The position numbers and the translations under genes were made by a program. A stretch of 64,000 nucleotides of DNA. Origin: Narthecium ossifragum (taxonomy: Eukaryota; Streptophyta; Magnoliopsida; Dioscoreales; Nartheciaceae). Positions within the stretch are counted from its first letter, which is position 1. Every line of letters begins with the position of its first letter. The stretch spans positions 13,218,010 through 13,282,009 of the forward strand of contig OY986972.1 of NCBI GenBank assembly GCA_963920575.1, given 5' to 3'. Below are positions 9,914 through 20,340 of the stretch, one piece after another. The notes below the pieces were generated by a model, which saw only the letters and a list, made by a program, of their open reading frames with translations, had not been told where the DNA came from and ran no database searches.

Positions 9914-10738
9914 CGCGACTTTCAGGAGGCAGTTGGCACACTCCTGACTTTCAGTACTGCGTTCCATCCGCAGACAGACGGGCAGTCAGAGCGGACTATC
10001 CAGATCTTGGAGGACATGCTGAGAGCATGTGTACTCGACGCAGGAGGTAGCTGGGAGGAGCACGTTCCCTTGGTGGAGTTCGCCTACAACAACAGCTACC
10101 AGTCCAGTCTTGGAGTGGCACCTTTCGAGGCATTGTACGGTAGCCCGTGTCGTTCCCCAGTGTGCTGGACAGAGGTTGGAGAGGCTTCACTCACCAGTCT
10201 AGACATCGTCAGGTGGTCGTCAGAGAGGTTGGTACAGATCATGCAGAGGCTTCTGACGGCTCAGAGCCGGCAGAAGAGTTATGCAGATCAGAGGCGACGA
10301 CCGTTGGAGTTTGCAGTCGGCGACCGCGTGTTCTTGCGAGCGTCGCCGTACAGAGGTTCTGTCAGGTTTGGCAGAGGTGGCAAGTTGGCGCCAAGGTTTG
10401 TCAGGCTGTTTGAGATTTTAGAGAGGGTTGGCGAGGTAGCTTACCGCCTGGATCTTCCTCAGCACATGTCTGCTGTGCATCCGACTTTCCATGTGTCAAT
10501 GCTGAGGAAGTATCACCCAGACCCGTCTCATGTCATCAGAGACGCGAGCTTTGTTGAGCAGCCGGTTCAGGTACTTGACCGGAGGGATCAGGTCTTGCGG
10601 GGCAAGACGATTCCCTTGGTCAAGGTACTGTGGAGGCACAGAGGCACCGATGAGGTCACTTGGGAGCGCGAGGCGCGCATGCGGCAGGAGTTTCCACAAT
10701 TGTTTTCTTCTCCAGGTACTTCTTGTCCTGTCCTCTAG
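9914..10738 (+). pseudogene. T1: integrase C-terminus and chromodomain
   Basis: Same frame as the preceding ORF. The third catalytic residue, Glu in DGQSERTIQ (9989), sits 36 codons after the second Asp, giving a correct D,D-35-E spacing. [15 protein letters not shown] and a degenerate GPY/F-type module ([17 protein letters not shown]) follow. The C-terminal chromodomain (about 10563-10712; [23 protein letters not shown] then EVTWERE) defines a chromovirus and in this family is thought to steer integration to heterochromatin. True stop TAG 10736. Confidence 0.95.
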
Positions 10739-10796
10739 TGTAGTTGTTTTATTGTTCCGAGCCCTACCCTTATCGAATCTCGGGACGAGATTTCCT

Positions 10797-10811
10797 TTAA
10801 GGGTAATAGGA
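10797..10811 (+). other. T1: polypurine tract
   Basis: TTAAGGGTAATAGGA lies directly before the 3' LTR, after the conserved CGGGACGAGATTTCC stretch common upstream of Tekay-type 3' LTRs. It is a weak purine run but in the expected position. Confidence 0.7.
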
Positions 10812-13230
10812 TGTGAGGACCTGCCCCTCTACCCCTGTGGCTCGTTGTAGACCGCAAGGGCAATTTGGTAAATTGCGCCTTGTTGGTTTGTTTCACACCC
10901 GCGTGTGCACACATTGGCCTTGTATGTGTTAGTGTTTGTTTAAACTGGCTAGGTGGACCCGGGATCGGAAGATCCCAGCTCGGGCGCGCGGAAGCTTGCC
11001 GTTGGGCAGCTGACGACCCTTGAGCGATCGATCGCTCCTTGGAACGATCGATCGGACTCGTGAGCGAGTCGGTTGGTTTTGACCCGGGGCGATAACGATC
11101 GATCGCTCCTTGGAGCGACCGATCGAAATCGCGTCGGTGGCTTTTCTGCTTCGCGAGGACGGCCACCGACGGCCGTCGTTCTCCCTTGTCAGAGGGGGGG
11201 AGGACTTTCCCTCCCCTCCCCTCACTTTCTTCCCCTTTCCCCGGCTTTTCCCTCCCCCTTCCCCTCTTTTCTTCCCCTCCTCTTCCTCCTTCTCCTCTCT
11301 TTCTTCTTCCTCTTTTCTTCTTCTCCCGAGAGCCCTGTTTTTCCCCTGTTTCCGGCAGCCACCTTTCTCACCTCCGTTCTCCCTCCTCCGGCCATCTTTT
11401 CCGGTGTTCTTTGGCTCGTTGGATTCGACAACGAGAGGAAGATCCTTCAAGAGGTTTGGCAGCTTGTTGGTGATCAAATCGCGGGGAATCAGCCGAGGAA
11501 AGCGCAGCTAGGTAGGGTTATACCTACTGTGTTTATTTCGGGTTTTCTTGAGATCTAGCCGTTGGATCTTGTTGATCCTTACTTTGTTGGTTTCCTTATA
11601 CCTATTAGAATAACTGATCTAAGTTTCATGTTAATCAGTTGAGATTTGAGTAGGTTTTATGCATGATTAGTCTCGGATTTCTGGTTTTCTGCTGTTCTTG
11701 AGAAACAGTCGGCTTGTGGCGAGTTTTCCGGCCGGTGAGTACATGAGCTTGGCTTTGCATAAACATAAGAGTTCTAGATCTATGCGTTATCTTTCCATTC
11801 CATCTTGTTTCATAATTTTCCGATGTTTCTACGATTTCTTATGATTTTTTTGCTGGAGGGCTGCGTTGCAGCAATTAAAGGGTAAGTTGGTTTAATCAGC
11901 GACTTTTGATTAATGTTTCCCGTTAATCCAACCGTTGGATGTTTATGAAATTTGGATATGATGATTCTGGTATATTTACCTACTGGTGGTTAAGTTGGAT
12001 CTTGAATCCGATGACGTTTGGACATCCGATCGACGGGATCATTTAGCCCCTAAGTAGAGGCTTTGGGTGTTTTTGAATATAATATTATATTTCGAAATAT
12101 AATATTATATTGTGTTTTGTTCATCATCGTTTTCGGGGTTGCTTCCCATTGCAGGAGTTTGCGGTCGACGGTCGTTGTACCGTCGTAATGCCGGGACCCG
12201 CTGCGGATCGGCTGGCAGCGGTCGGTAGTACCGCTGCAGCGATCCGGTTGACTTATATGATATTTGTCATACTGTTGCATGCCTATCTCCTGTTTGTGTA
12301 TGTCATAGCATGCATTGTTGATTGTGCATTAGTTGCATTGGTTAGGGCGTGGGTGATCCTTGGGTCGCCGTCCCGAGGCTGGAAGCTCGGACTTAGCCCT
12401 AGGACCGGGGTTGGGTAGTTTGGACCCGGTTTGAATTGTGGTGTCCAGTCAAACTTAATGATAGGCTTAGATGACTGGTACACTTATGGCTTGATGATTG
12501 TAGAGGTCGTGTCGGCCTTGAGTCGGATATGAGGTGTAGCCGGTGTCCGGCTTTTCTTAAAACTCTTGAGTAGAGGTTTTGCCTACTCAGTGGTGTATCT
12601 TCCCACCAAACAGTGTTCAGTGTCCTGTTGAGAGTCAGCAGTGCCGTTTCCTGCTACTGAGTGTGACCCGACATGTGACCAGCCCGGCTGGAAGATCATG
12701 ATCGGGGCCTCAGGGACACGCGGTGGGGTTATGGGACCCCTGTATACACCCAGATCCTACTTGAGGGCGACACTGTTGCGTTTCCCTCTTCCTTCTGTGT
12801 GTCGTAGTGTAGATCCCTACTGAGCTTAGTGCTCACTCCTACCCGGGCTGCGTTTTGCAGGTGCAGGCGGCAGTTCCTCTTCTGTGGCCCCTACCGGGCA
12901 GTTGGACGGCGGTGCGGCGGCACCTGGTGGCTTTTGAGAGGTGGCGACATTTACCCTTTTTACCCTTATGTTAGATAGTCTCCTACGGGAGTGATGTTGT
13001 ACTTTGGAATTTCCCCTCTCCGAGGATTTGTATATATTAACACTTGAGTTTTTAATCTGAGGTTCGAGGTTTTGCAAATTATTATTATTGTTTAATTTTG
13101 AGGGTGTTTTGGTGAATTGTTAGGCAGACCAATAGGTTAGAGGGAACCCTCGTCGTTCTTTTTCCGCGTTGGTTAGGTTCCGGTTCGCGTCGCCCGGCCC
13201 GGTTGGGCTTTCGCGGGTCGGGGCGCGACA
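10812..13230 (+). repeat. T1: 3' LTR (2419 bp)
   Basis: TGTGAGGACCTGCCCC...GGGGCGCGACA. It is the longer, apparently ancestral form: 11521-11976 is missing from the 5' LTR. It contains palindromes at 11020-11125, the pyrimidine tract at 11195-11340, and an AT palindrome-like AATATAATATTATATT pair at 12076-12110. Long ORFs here are by-products of low-complexity sequence. Confidence 0.95.
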
Positions 13231-13427
13231 TGATATCTGTAGTTAACATTACATTATCATTAATCCTTTGATCTAATTTAATTTAGTTAGCTTTCTTCTT
13301 TGTTTTCAATTCATTGTTATTTGTATTTCTGGATCTTTCCTGCTTGTCTCTCTGTGGGATTCGACCTCTCTTATGCTGTACTGCACCGCGACCGCTGTGC
13401 GTGACACATTTGAGCGACATCAATTGG

Positions 13428-14595
13428 GTATTATAATTATTTTAGTTCTCTATTCTAGACACATTATTCTGAATTTTAGAAATATCACTTTTTAGTTCAC
13501 TTCTTATTCCGCTCACATTTTCATTTATGGAAGAAAGGATGGAACTCAAAGTAGGTTGAAAGGTGGTTTGGGCCGGAGGGGCTGAAGTTGGTTGTGGAAG
13601 GTACCTAGGATTTGAATTTGCAGAAGGTTTAGGTGGGTACTTGAAAATAGAAGGATTAATTGTATCCTTTTGTTCTTGAAAGTTACTCGACTATTGTGGC
13701 TTCCATCTAAAATTAGGATAATTTCTCCAACCTAGATAATATGTATTAGAATAAGGGCTATTCTAAGGTTTGGAAAAACCATAAGTTCCATTAGCATGTT
13801 CCTGAACAAAGTCAGGGAAATTGGGAGCCAATTGACAATTAGTGATATGATGATCAGAGCTCTATGATATGATGATCAGAGCTAAGACAAAGGGCACAGA
13901 TCCCAGAAGAAGTGTGAGGCAATTGTTGAGTAAGAGTTTGACCTGTTTTCATCTGATTTAAATCTTTAGTTAGGAGAGCTACTTGTGCGGAGATACTTTG
14001 GACTTCAGAAATTTCATGAATCCCCCGAGAATTACAAACAGTGGTAGACCGACTCCTAAAAACCGAGGCATTGTGTTGTGAATTTTCAGCAAGGTTGTTA
14101 TACATTTCCCAAAGAGCAGTCTATGGCTTCCTAAGAACAACACCTCCGCAGTAGGCTTCAACCATCATCCTATAATGATCATTAAGACCATAATACAACG
14201 AATGGGCTAACTGCCACTCAGGTACGTCATGATGGGGACACTCTCTAAGAAGATCCTTAAATCTTTAGCAAGTTTCATGAAACATCTCATCTTCATTTTG
14301 CTTAAAAGAGATAATCATTGAATGATAGTTTTGAGTTTTAATGATAGGGAAATATTTTTTAAGGAACGCATCCTGAAGTTGATCCCATATTGAAATCGAA
14401 TTTGGAGCTAAGGTTTGGAGCCAATGTTTTGCCTTTTCTTTGAAAGAAAAAGGGAAAAGCTTGAGTCTAAAGGCATCATCATTAAAATGCTCAAGTTTGA
14501 ACATGGAAAGGATTTCAAGGAAGCTAGTAATGTGTTCATAGGGATCCTCATTCTCACGCATATAGAAAGAAGGTAGAGCTGTAATCCAGTTAGGC
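13428..14595 (-). pseudogene. Element A: central gag with CCHC-type knuckle
   Basis: Minus-strand Athila-like gag between M1 and L1. The capsid domain is clear: NEDPYEHITSFLEI, DDAFRLKLFPFSFKEKAKHWLQ and WDQLQDAFLKKYFP (14265-14590). The middle part has TAEVLFLG and SQHNAS, then a knuckle-like CALCLSSDHH near 13870-13900 and YSNTYYLGWRNYPNF further on. A 22 bp tandem duplication around 13843-13883 (ATGATATGATGATCAGAGCT twice) disrupts the knuckle. Several stops and frameshifts: dead. Confidence 0.88.
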
Positions 14596-14981
14596 TTATG
14601 GCTTGTTTGGTTGCTTAGGACTGGGTGGAGTGGAGTCACTTTTTGGAGTGCAGACTTTTGCAAAGTGAAGTCCTGTGAAGTGGCCGGTCAGTTTTTGCTG
14701 TTTGCTTGGTGCTAGAGTGGTCCTCAAAGTCTCAATTTAGGCTCACCACACAGCCTATTCCAGCGGGATCAAGGACGCTCACATGAGATGAGAGGAACTT
14801 TGGACCCAAAATCGGCCGGAGAACCCAAGATCAAACGCCGGGGGAGAAACGAGGGGCGAAGAACCCTAGCCCGATGGCTTTCGAAGTCGCGAGACTAGCA
14901 TCGATTGAGTGTGGGAGTAAGTGAGCATTAATTCAGTCGCGTCCCACTCCACTCAGCCGACTCTGGCCCTTTTTTGGCCAT

Positions 14982-17297
14982 TGTCGCGCCTCGGCCCAGA
15001 AAACCCATTCGGACCGGGACACGAGGGGGAAACCAACATCTACTGACAACCAACAGGCGGAGACAGAAACAATAAACAAAAGGCAGAAGTAAAGTTAACA
15101 TCTACTAGATCAAAACATTATAAACATCAGAGTTATACAAATTTACAACATTTACAAATAACAAAAGAAATTACATCGCTAGGGGTCTCCGCAAAAGCAC
15201 AACAAAAGCCGTCCTGGCCCTCATACATGGTCAGCTGGCGACGCGGTGCCACAGGACGAACACCGGGGGCCCACAGGAGAAGCGCTGGTATCTGCACCTG
15301 CAAACAACACGGTCCAGGTAGGAATGAGCCACAGCTCAGCAGGGTTCTACTCTACGACACTCACAAGGAAGGGTGATATCAACCATACTACTCTGTGCCA
15401 AGTACTGAGGCCTGCCAAGGACCCCATAAATCCCATCAATAACGCGAAGGGCACCTGTTCAAAGTACGTCCTCCGATGGCCACTGTTCAAGGGTGGGCTT
15501 TCTCCGACGTCCCCTGACACAGGGTGGACATGACGCTACCCGTAGGACACCCCTCTCCAAGCGGGATCTCCACGCCCGGCGAAACAACCGTGGTTACGAT
15601 AACCATCTCTCAGCACTCAAAGCAACAGAGCTAGTACAACCCCTAAACTCCAGATCAAAAGCTAAGTCCTAACCGGGAATCCACAGATCCCATAATTACC
15701 CACAAGGTTCCAGCCCATGCAAACCTCTCCCGCCACAACTAGGGGAACCACATCACAAGAAGGACACCTTTGCTGATTACCAAGCAGAACCACCCATGAC
15801 GGGGTAACGTTAACCACAACTTAGCATTTGATACTGGAGTACTAGGGACAAACCCCAACCCACGCCTAGCCTATCATGTCTATAATGCACAAGGAAAATA
15901 GACAAATAATAAAGAAAGCAGTATAAGCAAGCATCAAGCAGGGGCACACCTTCGGCCCATTTATACTAAACACTCCCGAGGGTCATGACCCCCTCGGTTC
16001 ACCACAATGCAGAAAAGAAGTATACATGCAAAGGGCACACAGATAAAGGGGCATGCAGATATCACATTTATACTACACAATCCCGGGAGTCAACACTCTC
16101 CCGGTTCAACCACAAAGCAATGAACAAACAACAGTTTATAACTATACTACTAAGCATATCAGAAAGTTGTACACAAAACCATCATGGCAAGCCCCGCGGG
16201 CAAAACCGCTAAAACTGCGTACATACGAAGCCCCGCGAGCAAAACAGCATCAAACATGCGTTCTGGCACAAGGTGGATCGATCCAACATCTTTGGATCGA
16301 TCCGACTTGCTCTCGGATCGATCCAACTTGCTCTTGGATTGATCCGGCCTGGAAAACCAAGAAAACATCCACAGTCGATCGATCCAACTAGCCCTTGGAT
16401 CGATTCGACTAGCCTTCGGATCGATCCAACTCACCCTTGGATCGATCCGGCTAGGAAAACCATGTAAAGCCATTCCCTCAGGCACTGTTCCTGGGACAAG
16501 TTGGATCGATCCAACTACCACCTTGGATCTATCCGACTTCCACTAATGAACGGGCCAACCTGAGTGGAACTAGGATCGATCCAACACCTTTGGATCGATC
16601 CTACCCGGCCCTCCGGCCAGCTTTCGACGGCGATCACGGTCGAAAAACTAAGCCAAACTTCACCAAACTTGGTGAGTTGGTAGAGCCGAAGCTCACGAAG
16701 CTACTCACGACTTCAAAACTAGAAAACATCGCCTATACATGGAGATCTACCCAAAATACATCCAAATCCGACGGAAAACGATGAAGAAAACGAGAAAACC
16801 CAAGAATGCCGTAGGTAGGAACCCTACCTCACAAGAGCTGCTTCAATCCATGAAGCAACACCTTGGATCTTCCTATCTCCTTCCGAGGTTTCACCGGCAA
16901 CGAGCTCAGAAGCGGCGAGGTCGGGGAAAAAGAAAAGAAGAAGGAACGGCGTCTGTTCTTATACAGACGCCTCAGTGCGATTCGGATGATCCGACCTCTA
17001 CCTCGGATCGATCCGAGTTCTACTGACGGCCACCATTCCCTAGTGCAAGTCGGATCGATCCGAAGTGGAGTTCGGATCGATCCAACTTGCTCTAGGAAGG
17101 GAAATTGGGCTCAATTCAAGCCCAATTCCGGATCTTTCGATCCCGGGGTCCACCTAACCATCCTATTCAAACACATACACCAAAACAAGGCATGTGTGTG
17201 CACACGCGGGTGTGAAACAAACCAACAAGGCGCAATTTTACCAAATTGCCCTTGCGGTCAATAATGAGCCACAGGAATAGAGGGACGTGTCCTCACA
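14982..17297 (-). mobile_element. T2: Tekay-type solo LTR inside M1
   Basis: On the minus strand it begins TGTGAGGACACGTCCC (17297) and ends GGCGCGACA (14982), with a perfect 5 bp duplication GCCAT (14977-14981, 17298-17302). No internal sequence is present. GGATCGATCC palindromes occur at 16265-16620 and 16995-17085. A TATAAG on the minus strand (16958-16963) sits between the two clusters. ORFs in this interval are spurious. Confidence 0.95.
16265..17085. promoter_or_regulatory. T2: two clusters of GGATCGATCC palindromes
   Basis: At least ten GGATCGATCC or one-mismatch copies in 16265-16620, many extended to TTGGATCGATCCAA, spaced about 25 bp; a second group lies at 17003-17085. In the LTR's own orientation the 17085-17003 group lies just upstream of the TATA-like box and the larger group 350-700 bp downstream. 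T3 and T6 show the same two-cluster layout. Confidence 0.6.
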
Positions 17298-17448
17298 GCC
17301 ATAGTCAAATGGCTAACTGAAGGCTTTTTCAGGAGTGCAATCCCCCCACTCCCTCCAGTTAACGGTCCAACCAAACAGCCTCAAGTGGAAGGAGTGCTGC
17401 TAGTCCACCCACTCCATCCTCCACTTCTGGCAACCAAACACCCCCTTA

Positions 17449-17592
17449 ATCTCGTAATGTGTAGCATTAATAGCAGGTGGGGGATACAAGAAGCATAGGT
17501 GTAAGGCCCAGGCATGAAGTGATTCTTAATTGGGACTTCTCTATTATTGTTATTATTACCACCCCTACCCATATTAGCATTAGGGTCAATGA
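17449..17592 (-). pseudogene. Element A: gag N-terminal fragment
   Basis: Minus-strand codons VIDPNANMGRGGNNNNN and GPYTYASCIP, the Asn-rich segment that precedes the capsid domain in Athila-like gag. Compare INPNANLGSGGNNNNN in element E at about 55920. It continues at 14595 across M1 and is cut on the upstream side by insertion of B. Confidence 0.85.
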
Positions 17593-17950
17593 CAAGTTGA
17601 TGAGTGTATGAAAGTACACACTGAATAGTCTTCTAACCATCTCAATTGCTAGAATAACACCCTTAATCAACATCTTTAGTACTATTTTTGTATTTATATG
17701 TTGCTTCATGTAGTTGTTTGGAGAATGCAAGAAATTGGAGGTAAAAAAAGCTGAAAATATTACATGGGTTAAATTGGAAGATTAAACTGTACCTGCTCAT
17801 GAGGAAAACGATTATGTTCCATATATTATTGGAAAGCTATTGAAGTCTAGTTTCTAGAGAATTTTACAATTCGTGATTCCGAGTTTCCGAGAGGAAGTTA
17901 TAGTATTTTTAGTACCATTGACGCAGTGCTGAATAGTAAAAGAGACTGAA

Positions 17951-19396
17951 TGTGAGGACCCGTCCCTCTACTCATGTGGCTCGTCGTGGACCGCAATGGC
18001 AATTTGGTAAATTATGCCTTGTCGGCTAGTTTCACACCCGCGTGCGCACACACTGACCATGTTTGTGAAAATGTTTGGCTAGAATGGTTAGTGGGACCCA
18101 GGATCGAAAAATTCGGGCTTGGGCTTAAGTTTTAGCCCAAGTCTAGCTTTTTGCACCTAAGGGATTGATCTCCCTAGCTAGAGGATCGATCTCTTAGTGC
18201 CAGAAAGTCAAACCCGATTTGGCAAGGAAGATCGATCTCTTTCTCAAAAGAGATCGATCTCTCTTGAGTCGGTTCGTTCGTCTATAAAACGAACGAAACC
18301 TTTTCTTTTCATTTTTTTGGAAAATCCGAGATTTCAACCGTGTTCTTGCTGGATTTGGCTTCGTTTGAGGAAGATCTAAGGCCTAGTAGCTTGGATTGAA
18401 GCTGCTATTGCATAGGTAGGGATCCTACCTACAATCTTTTGGGTTTTTGGAGTTTTTCCGGTTTGATTATGATCTTTTGCTTAGATCTGTTAAAATACAT
18501 GTTTGTTTTCCATGATTTCAGCAGTTTTGAACTCGTGGTTGCTTGACCTACCAGATCCCAGAGTTTTGGGGGATTTGGTTGTATTTTCCGGCGGTATTTC
18601 GCGCCGTCCAGTCACCGGAGAACCCATTCGGATAGATCTCCCTTGAGGGAAGATTGATCCCTTCTGGGTCGTCACGCCCAGCCCAAGCAGGATCGATCCC
18701 TCAATTGGAGAGAGATCGATCCTTGCCTAGGTTGAGGTGGCGAGTTCCATGTCACGAAGAAGATCGATCCTTTTGGTGGAGAAGATCAATCTCCTTCGGT
18801 TGACAGGGACGAGTTTCTCCCAAGTACCAAGAAGATCGATCCTCTTGGGAAGGGAGATCGATCTCTTAGTGGCTGAGGAGTGTTTTCAAGTGGCTTTTGC
18901 CCGCGGGGCTTTGTATGATGGTTTTATCTACTATTTTATATCTGGTACATATGTCTAAGCATGTTAGCCCTATAATAGGGGCAGTGGTGAACCGGGGGAG
19001 TGATGACTCCCGGGATGTTTAGAATAAACGAGCGAGTAGCCCTACAGCTTTCCTTAGCCTTGCATGCCGGCTTGCGCCGAGGGCTTTAACTGTGATATCT
19101 GTGTGCTGTTGTTTGCGGGGCTGCTTCCCGATGCAGGTGTGGCGATCGTCTGTTCTACCTTTTGTTTAGTTAGCCCCCTACGGGAGAGATTTTGTATAAC
19201 TTTTACCCTATTGAGGATTTGTATCTATTCAGTTTCAGTCTTTGAGGTTTGTAATTGTATGTTAATACAGGATGATTATGAATTGATGAGGAGACCACTA
19301 TGATTAGAGGGAAACCTCGTCAAAATTTTTGCAGTAGGTTAGGTTCCGGTTCGCGTGGCCCAGCCCGGTTGGGCCTACGCGGGTCAGGGCGTGACA
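17951..19396 (+). mobile_element. T3: Tekay-type solo LTR (1446 bp)
   Basis: TGTGAGGACCCGTCCC...GGGCGTGACA with perfect duplication CTGAA (17946-17950, 19397-19401). Non-coding. Same subfamily as T9 and T10: the palindrome is AGATCGATCT, upstream (18170-18265) and downstream (18640-18870) of a TATA box. It inserted in the palindromic module of B's LTR. Confidence 0.95.
18283..18289 (+). promoter_or_regulatory. T3: TATA box (TATAAAA)
   Basis: TATAAAA embedded in the inverted repeat CGTTCGT...ACGAACG, 20 bp after the last GAGATCGATCTCT palindrome. The same arrangement is found on the minus strand in T9 (54488-54494) and T10 (60991-60997), which supports a real LTR promoter. Confidence 0.7.
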
Positions 19397-19603
19397 CTGA
19401 AGGTCGACTGTGAGGACCTGTCCCTCTACTCCTGTGTCGACTGTCTAGGTCGGGACTGTAGCACGTTGTGGACTGCAAGGGCAATTTGGTAAATTGTGTC
19501 TTGTCGGTTTGTTTCACACCCGCGTGTGCACACACAACCCTATGTTTGATTTATGTGTTTGTTAGAACCTTAGGCATGCTTTGGATTGAAAGATCCAAGC
19601 TCG

Positions 19604-20340
19604 GGTTCGAGGATCAGGGTTCGGGGAGTTTCCTGTATACAGTACAGAGTATGCTACCAGTTCTAGCCATAGTGACAAAGGTGCAGCGCAGTGATACAGA
19701 GCTCGAGGAGGTGCGCACATCGGTAGGCACGGAGGGCGCAGACAGGGACTGGACAGTATCATTAGACAGAGGGCTACGATCTAGAGGCCGAGTAGCGGTT
19801 CCGGCAAATTCAGTTCTACGAGATGACGTCCTATGAGAGTTCCATCACTCTCATTTTGCAGTTCATCCCGAGGGCACCAGCATGTATCAGGACATGCGGC
19901 GGCAGTTCTGATGGTGCGGAATGAATACAGCAGTGACGGAGTTTGCATCGCGCTACCTTACCTGTCAAAAGGTCAAAGCAGAGCACCAACGAACTCCATG
20001 GTTACTTCAGCCCCTTCCACTGGCTGAGTGGAAGTGGGAGCACGTCACGATGGACTTCATGACCGGGCTACCGAGATCTCCTAGGGGGAATGACGCGATT
20101 TGGGTCATCATTGATCGATTGACCAAGTCGGTGCACTTCCTGCCTAGGTTGGGCAGTTTGTACGTCAGAGAGGTGGTCAGACTACACAGGCTTCCAGTGT
20201 CCATAGTGTCAGACCATGACCCAAGATTGACCAGCAGGTTCTGGCGAGGCTTTCAGGAGGCAGTTGGCACACTCCTGACCTTCAGCACAACATTTTATCC
20301 ACAGACAGACAGGCAGTCAGAACGGATGATCCACATCTTA
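19604..20340 (+). pseudogene. T4: integrase fragment
   Basis: Collinear with T1 9244-10010. Zinc domain HHSHFAVHPEG then YLTC: the first Cys of HHCC is changed to Tyr. Core motifs TMDFMTGLPRS, VSDHDPRLTSRFW and RQSERMIH keep the D, D and E residues. TGA stops replace codons before EFHHS (19834) and in the QFWW position (about 19909). About 24 bp corresponding to T1 9793-9813 are deleted. Ends abruptly at 20340. Confidence 0.9.

Larger units (their letters stand above)
3924..13230 (+). mobile_element. T1: full-length Tekay/Del-type chromovirus, defective
   Basis: A complete Ty3/gypsy LTR retrotransposon of 9307 bp. LTRs are at 3924-5889 and 10812-13230, the internal region is 4922 bp, and there is a perfect 5 bp target duplication TGATA (3919-3923 and 13231-13235). 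It has a tRNA-iMet primer site, gag with a CCHC knuckle, protease, RT, RNase H, integrase and a C-terminal chromodomain, the order and content of the Tekay/Del clade. Integration into L1 is precise. The two LTRs are near-identical where both are present, so insertion is recent. Five in-frame stops and one frameshift make it non-autonomous. Confidence 0.97.
2360..13422 (+). mobile_element. L1: Athila-like solo LTR, split by T1
   Basis: Starts TGATGAGTGCATGAAAG and ends GAGCGACATCA, so the termini are TGATG...CATCA. It is flanked by a perfect 5 bp duplication ATTGG (2355-2359 and 13423-13427). Without T1 and its duplicated TGATA it is about 1751 bp. No PBS, PPT or coding sequence accompanies it, so it is a solo LTR left by LTR-LTR recombination. 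The start is repeated at 17598, 57951 and (reverse) 40154, identifying one LTR family. It interrupts the gag of element A. Confidence 0.95.
14599..17445. mobile_element. M1: Tourist-type (PIF/Harbinger) MITE, split by T2
   Basis: Terminal inverted repeats TGGCTTGTTTGGTTGC (left) and, on the opposite strand at the right end, GGGGGTGTTTGGTTGC, with GGGTGGAGTGG-like subterminal repeats. A 3 bp TTA target duplication (14596-14598, 17446-17448) lies in gag of element A, and gag reads through if one TTA and the insert are removed. TIR type and TTA target fit Tourist/PIF-Harbinger. Without T2 it is about 526 bp and non-coding, so it was mobilised in trans. Confidence 0.88.

Noticed and set aside
16265..16620. 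Regular GGATCGATCC repeats as a possible CRISPR-like array
   Set aside because: Repeats are 10-14 bp, spacers vary in length and are themselves related; the context is a plant solo LTR with a TSD.
14599..17445. M1 as a transposase-bearing Harbinger element
   Set aside because: The bulk of the interval is solo LTR T2; the MITE itself is about 526 bp with no transposase frame.
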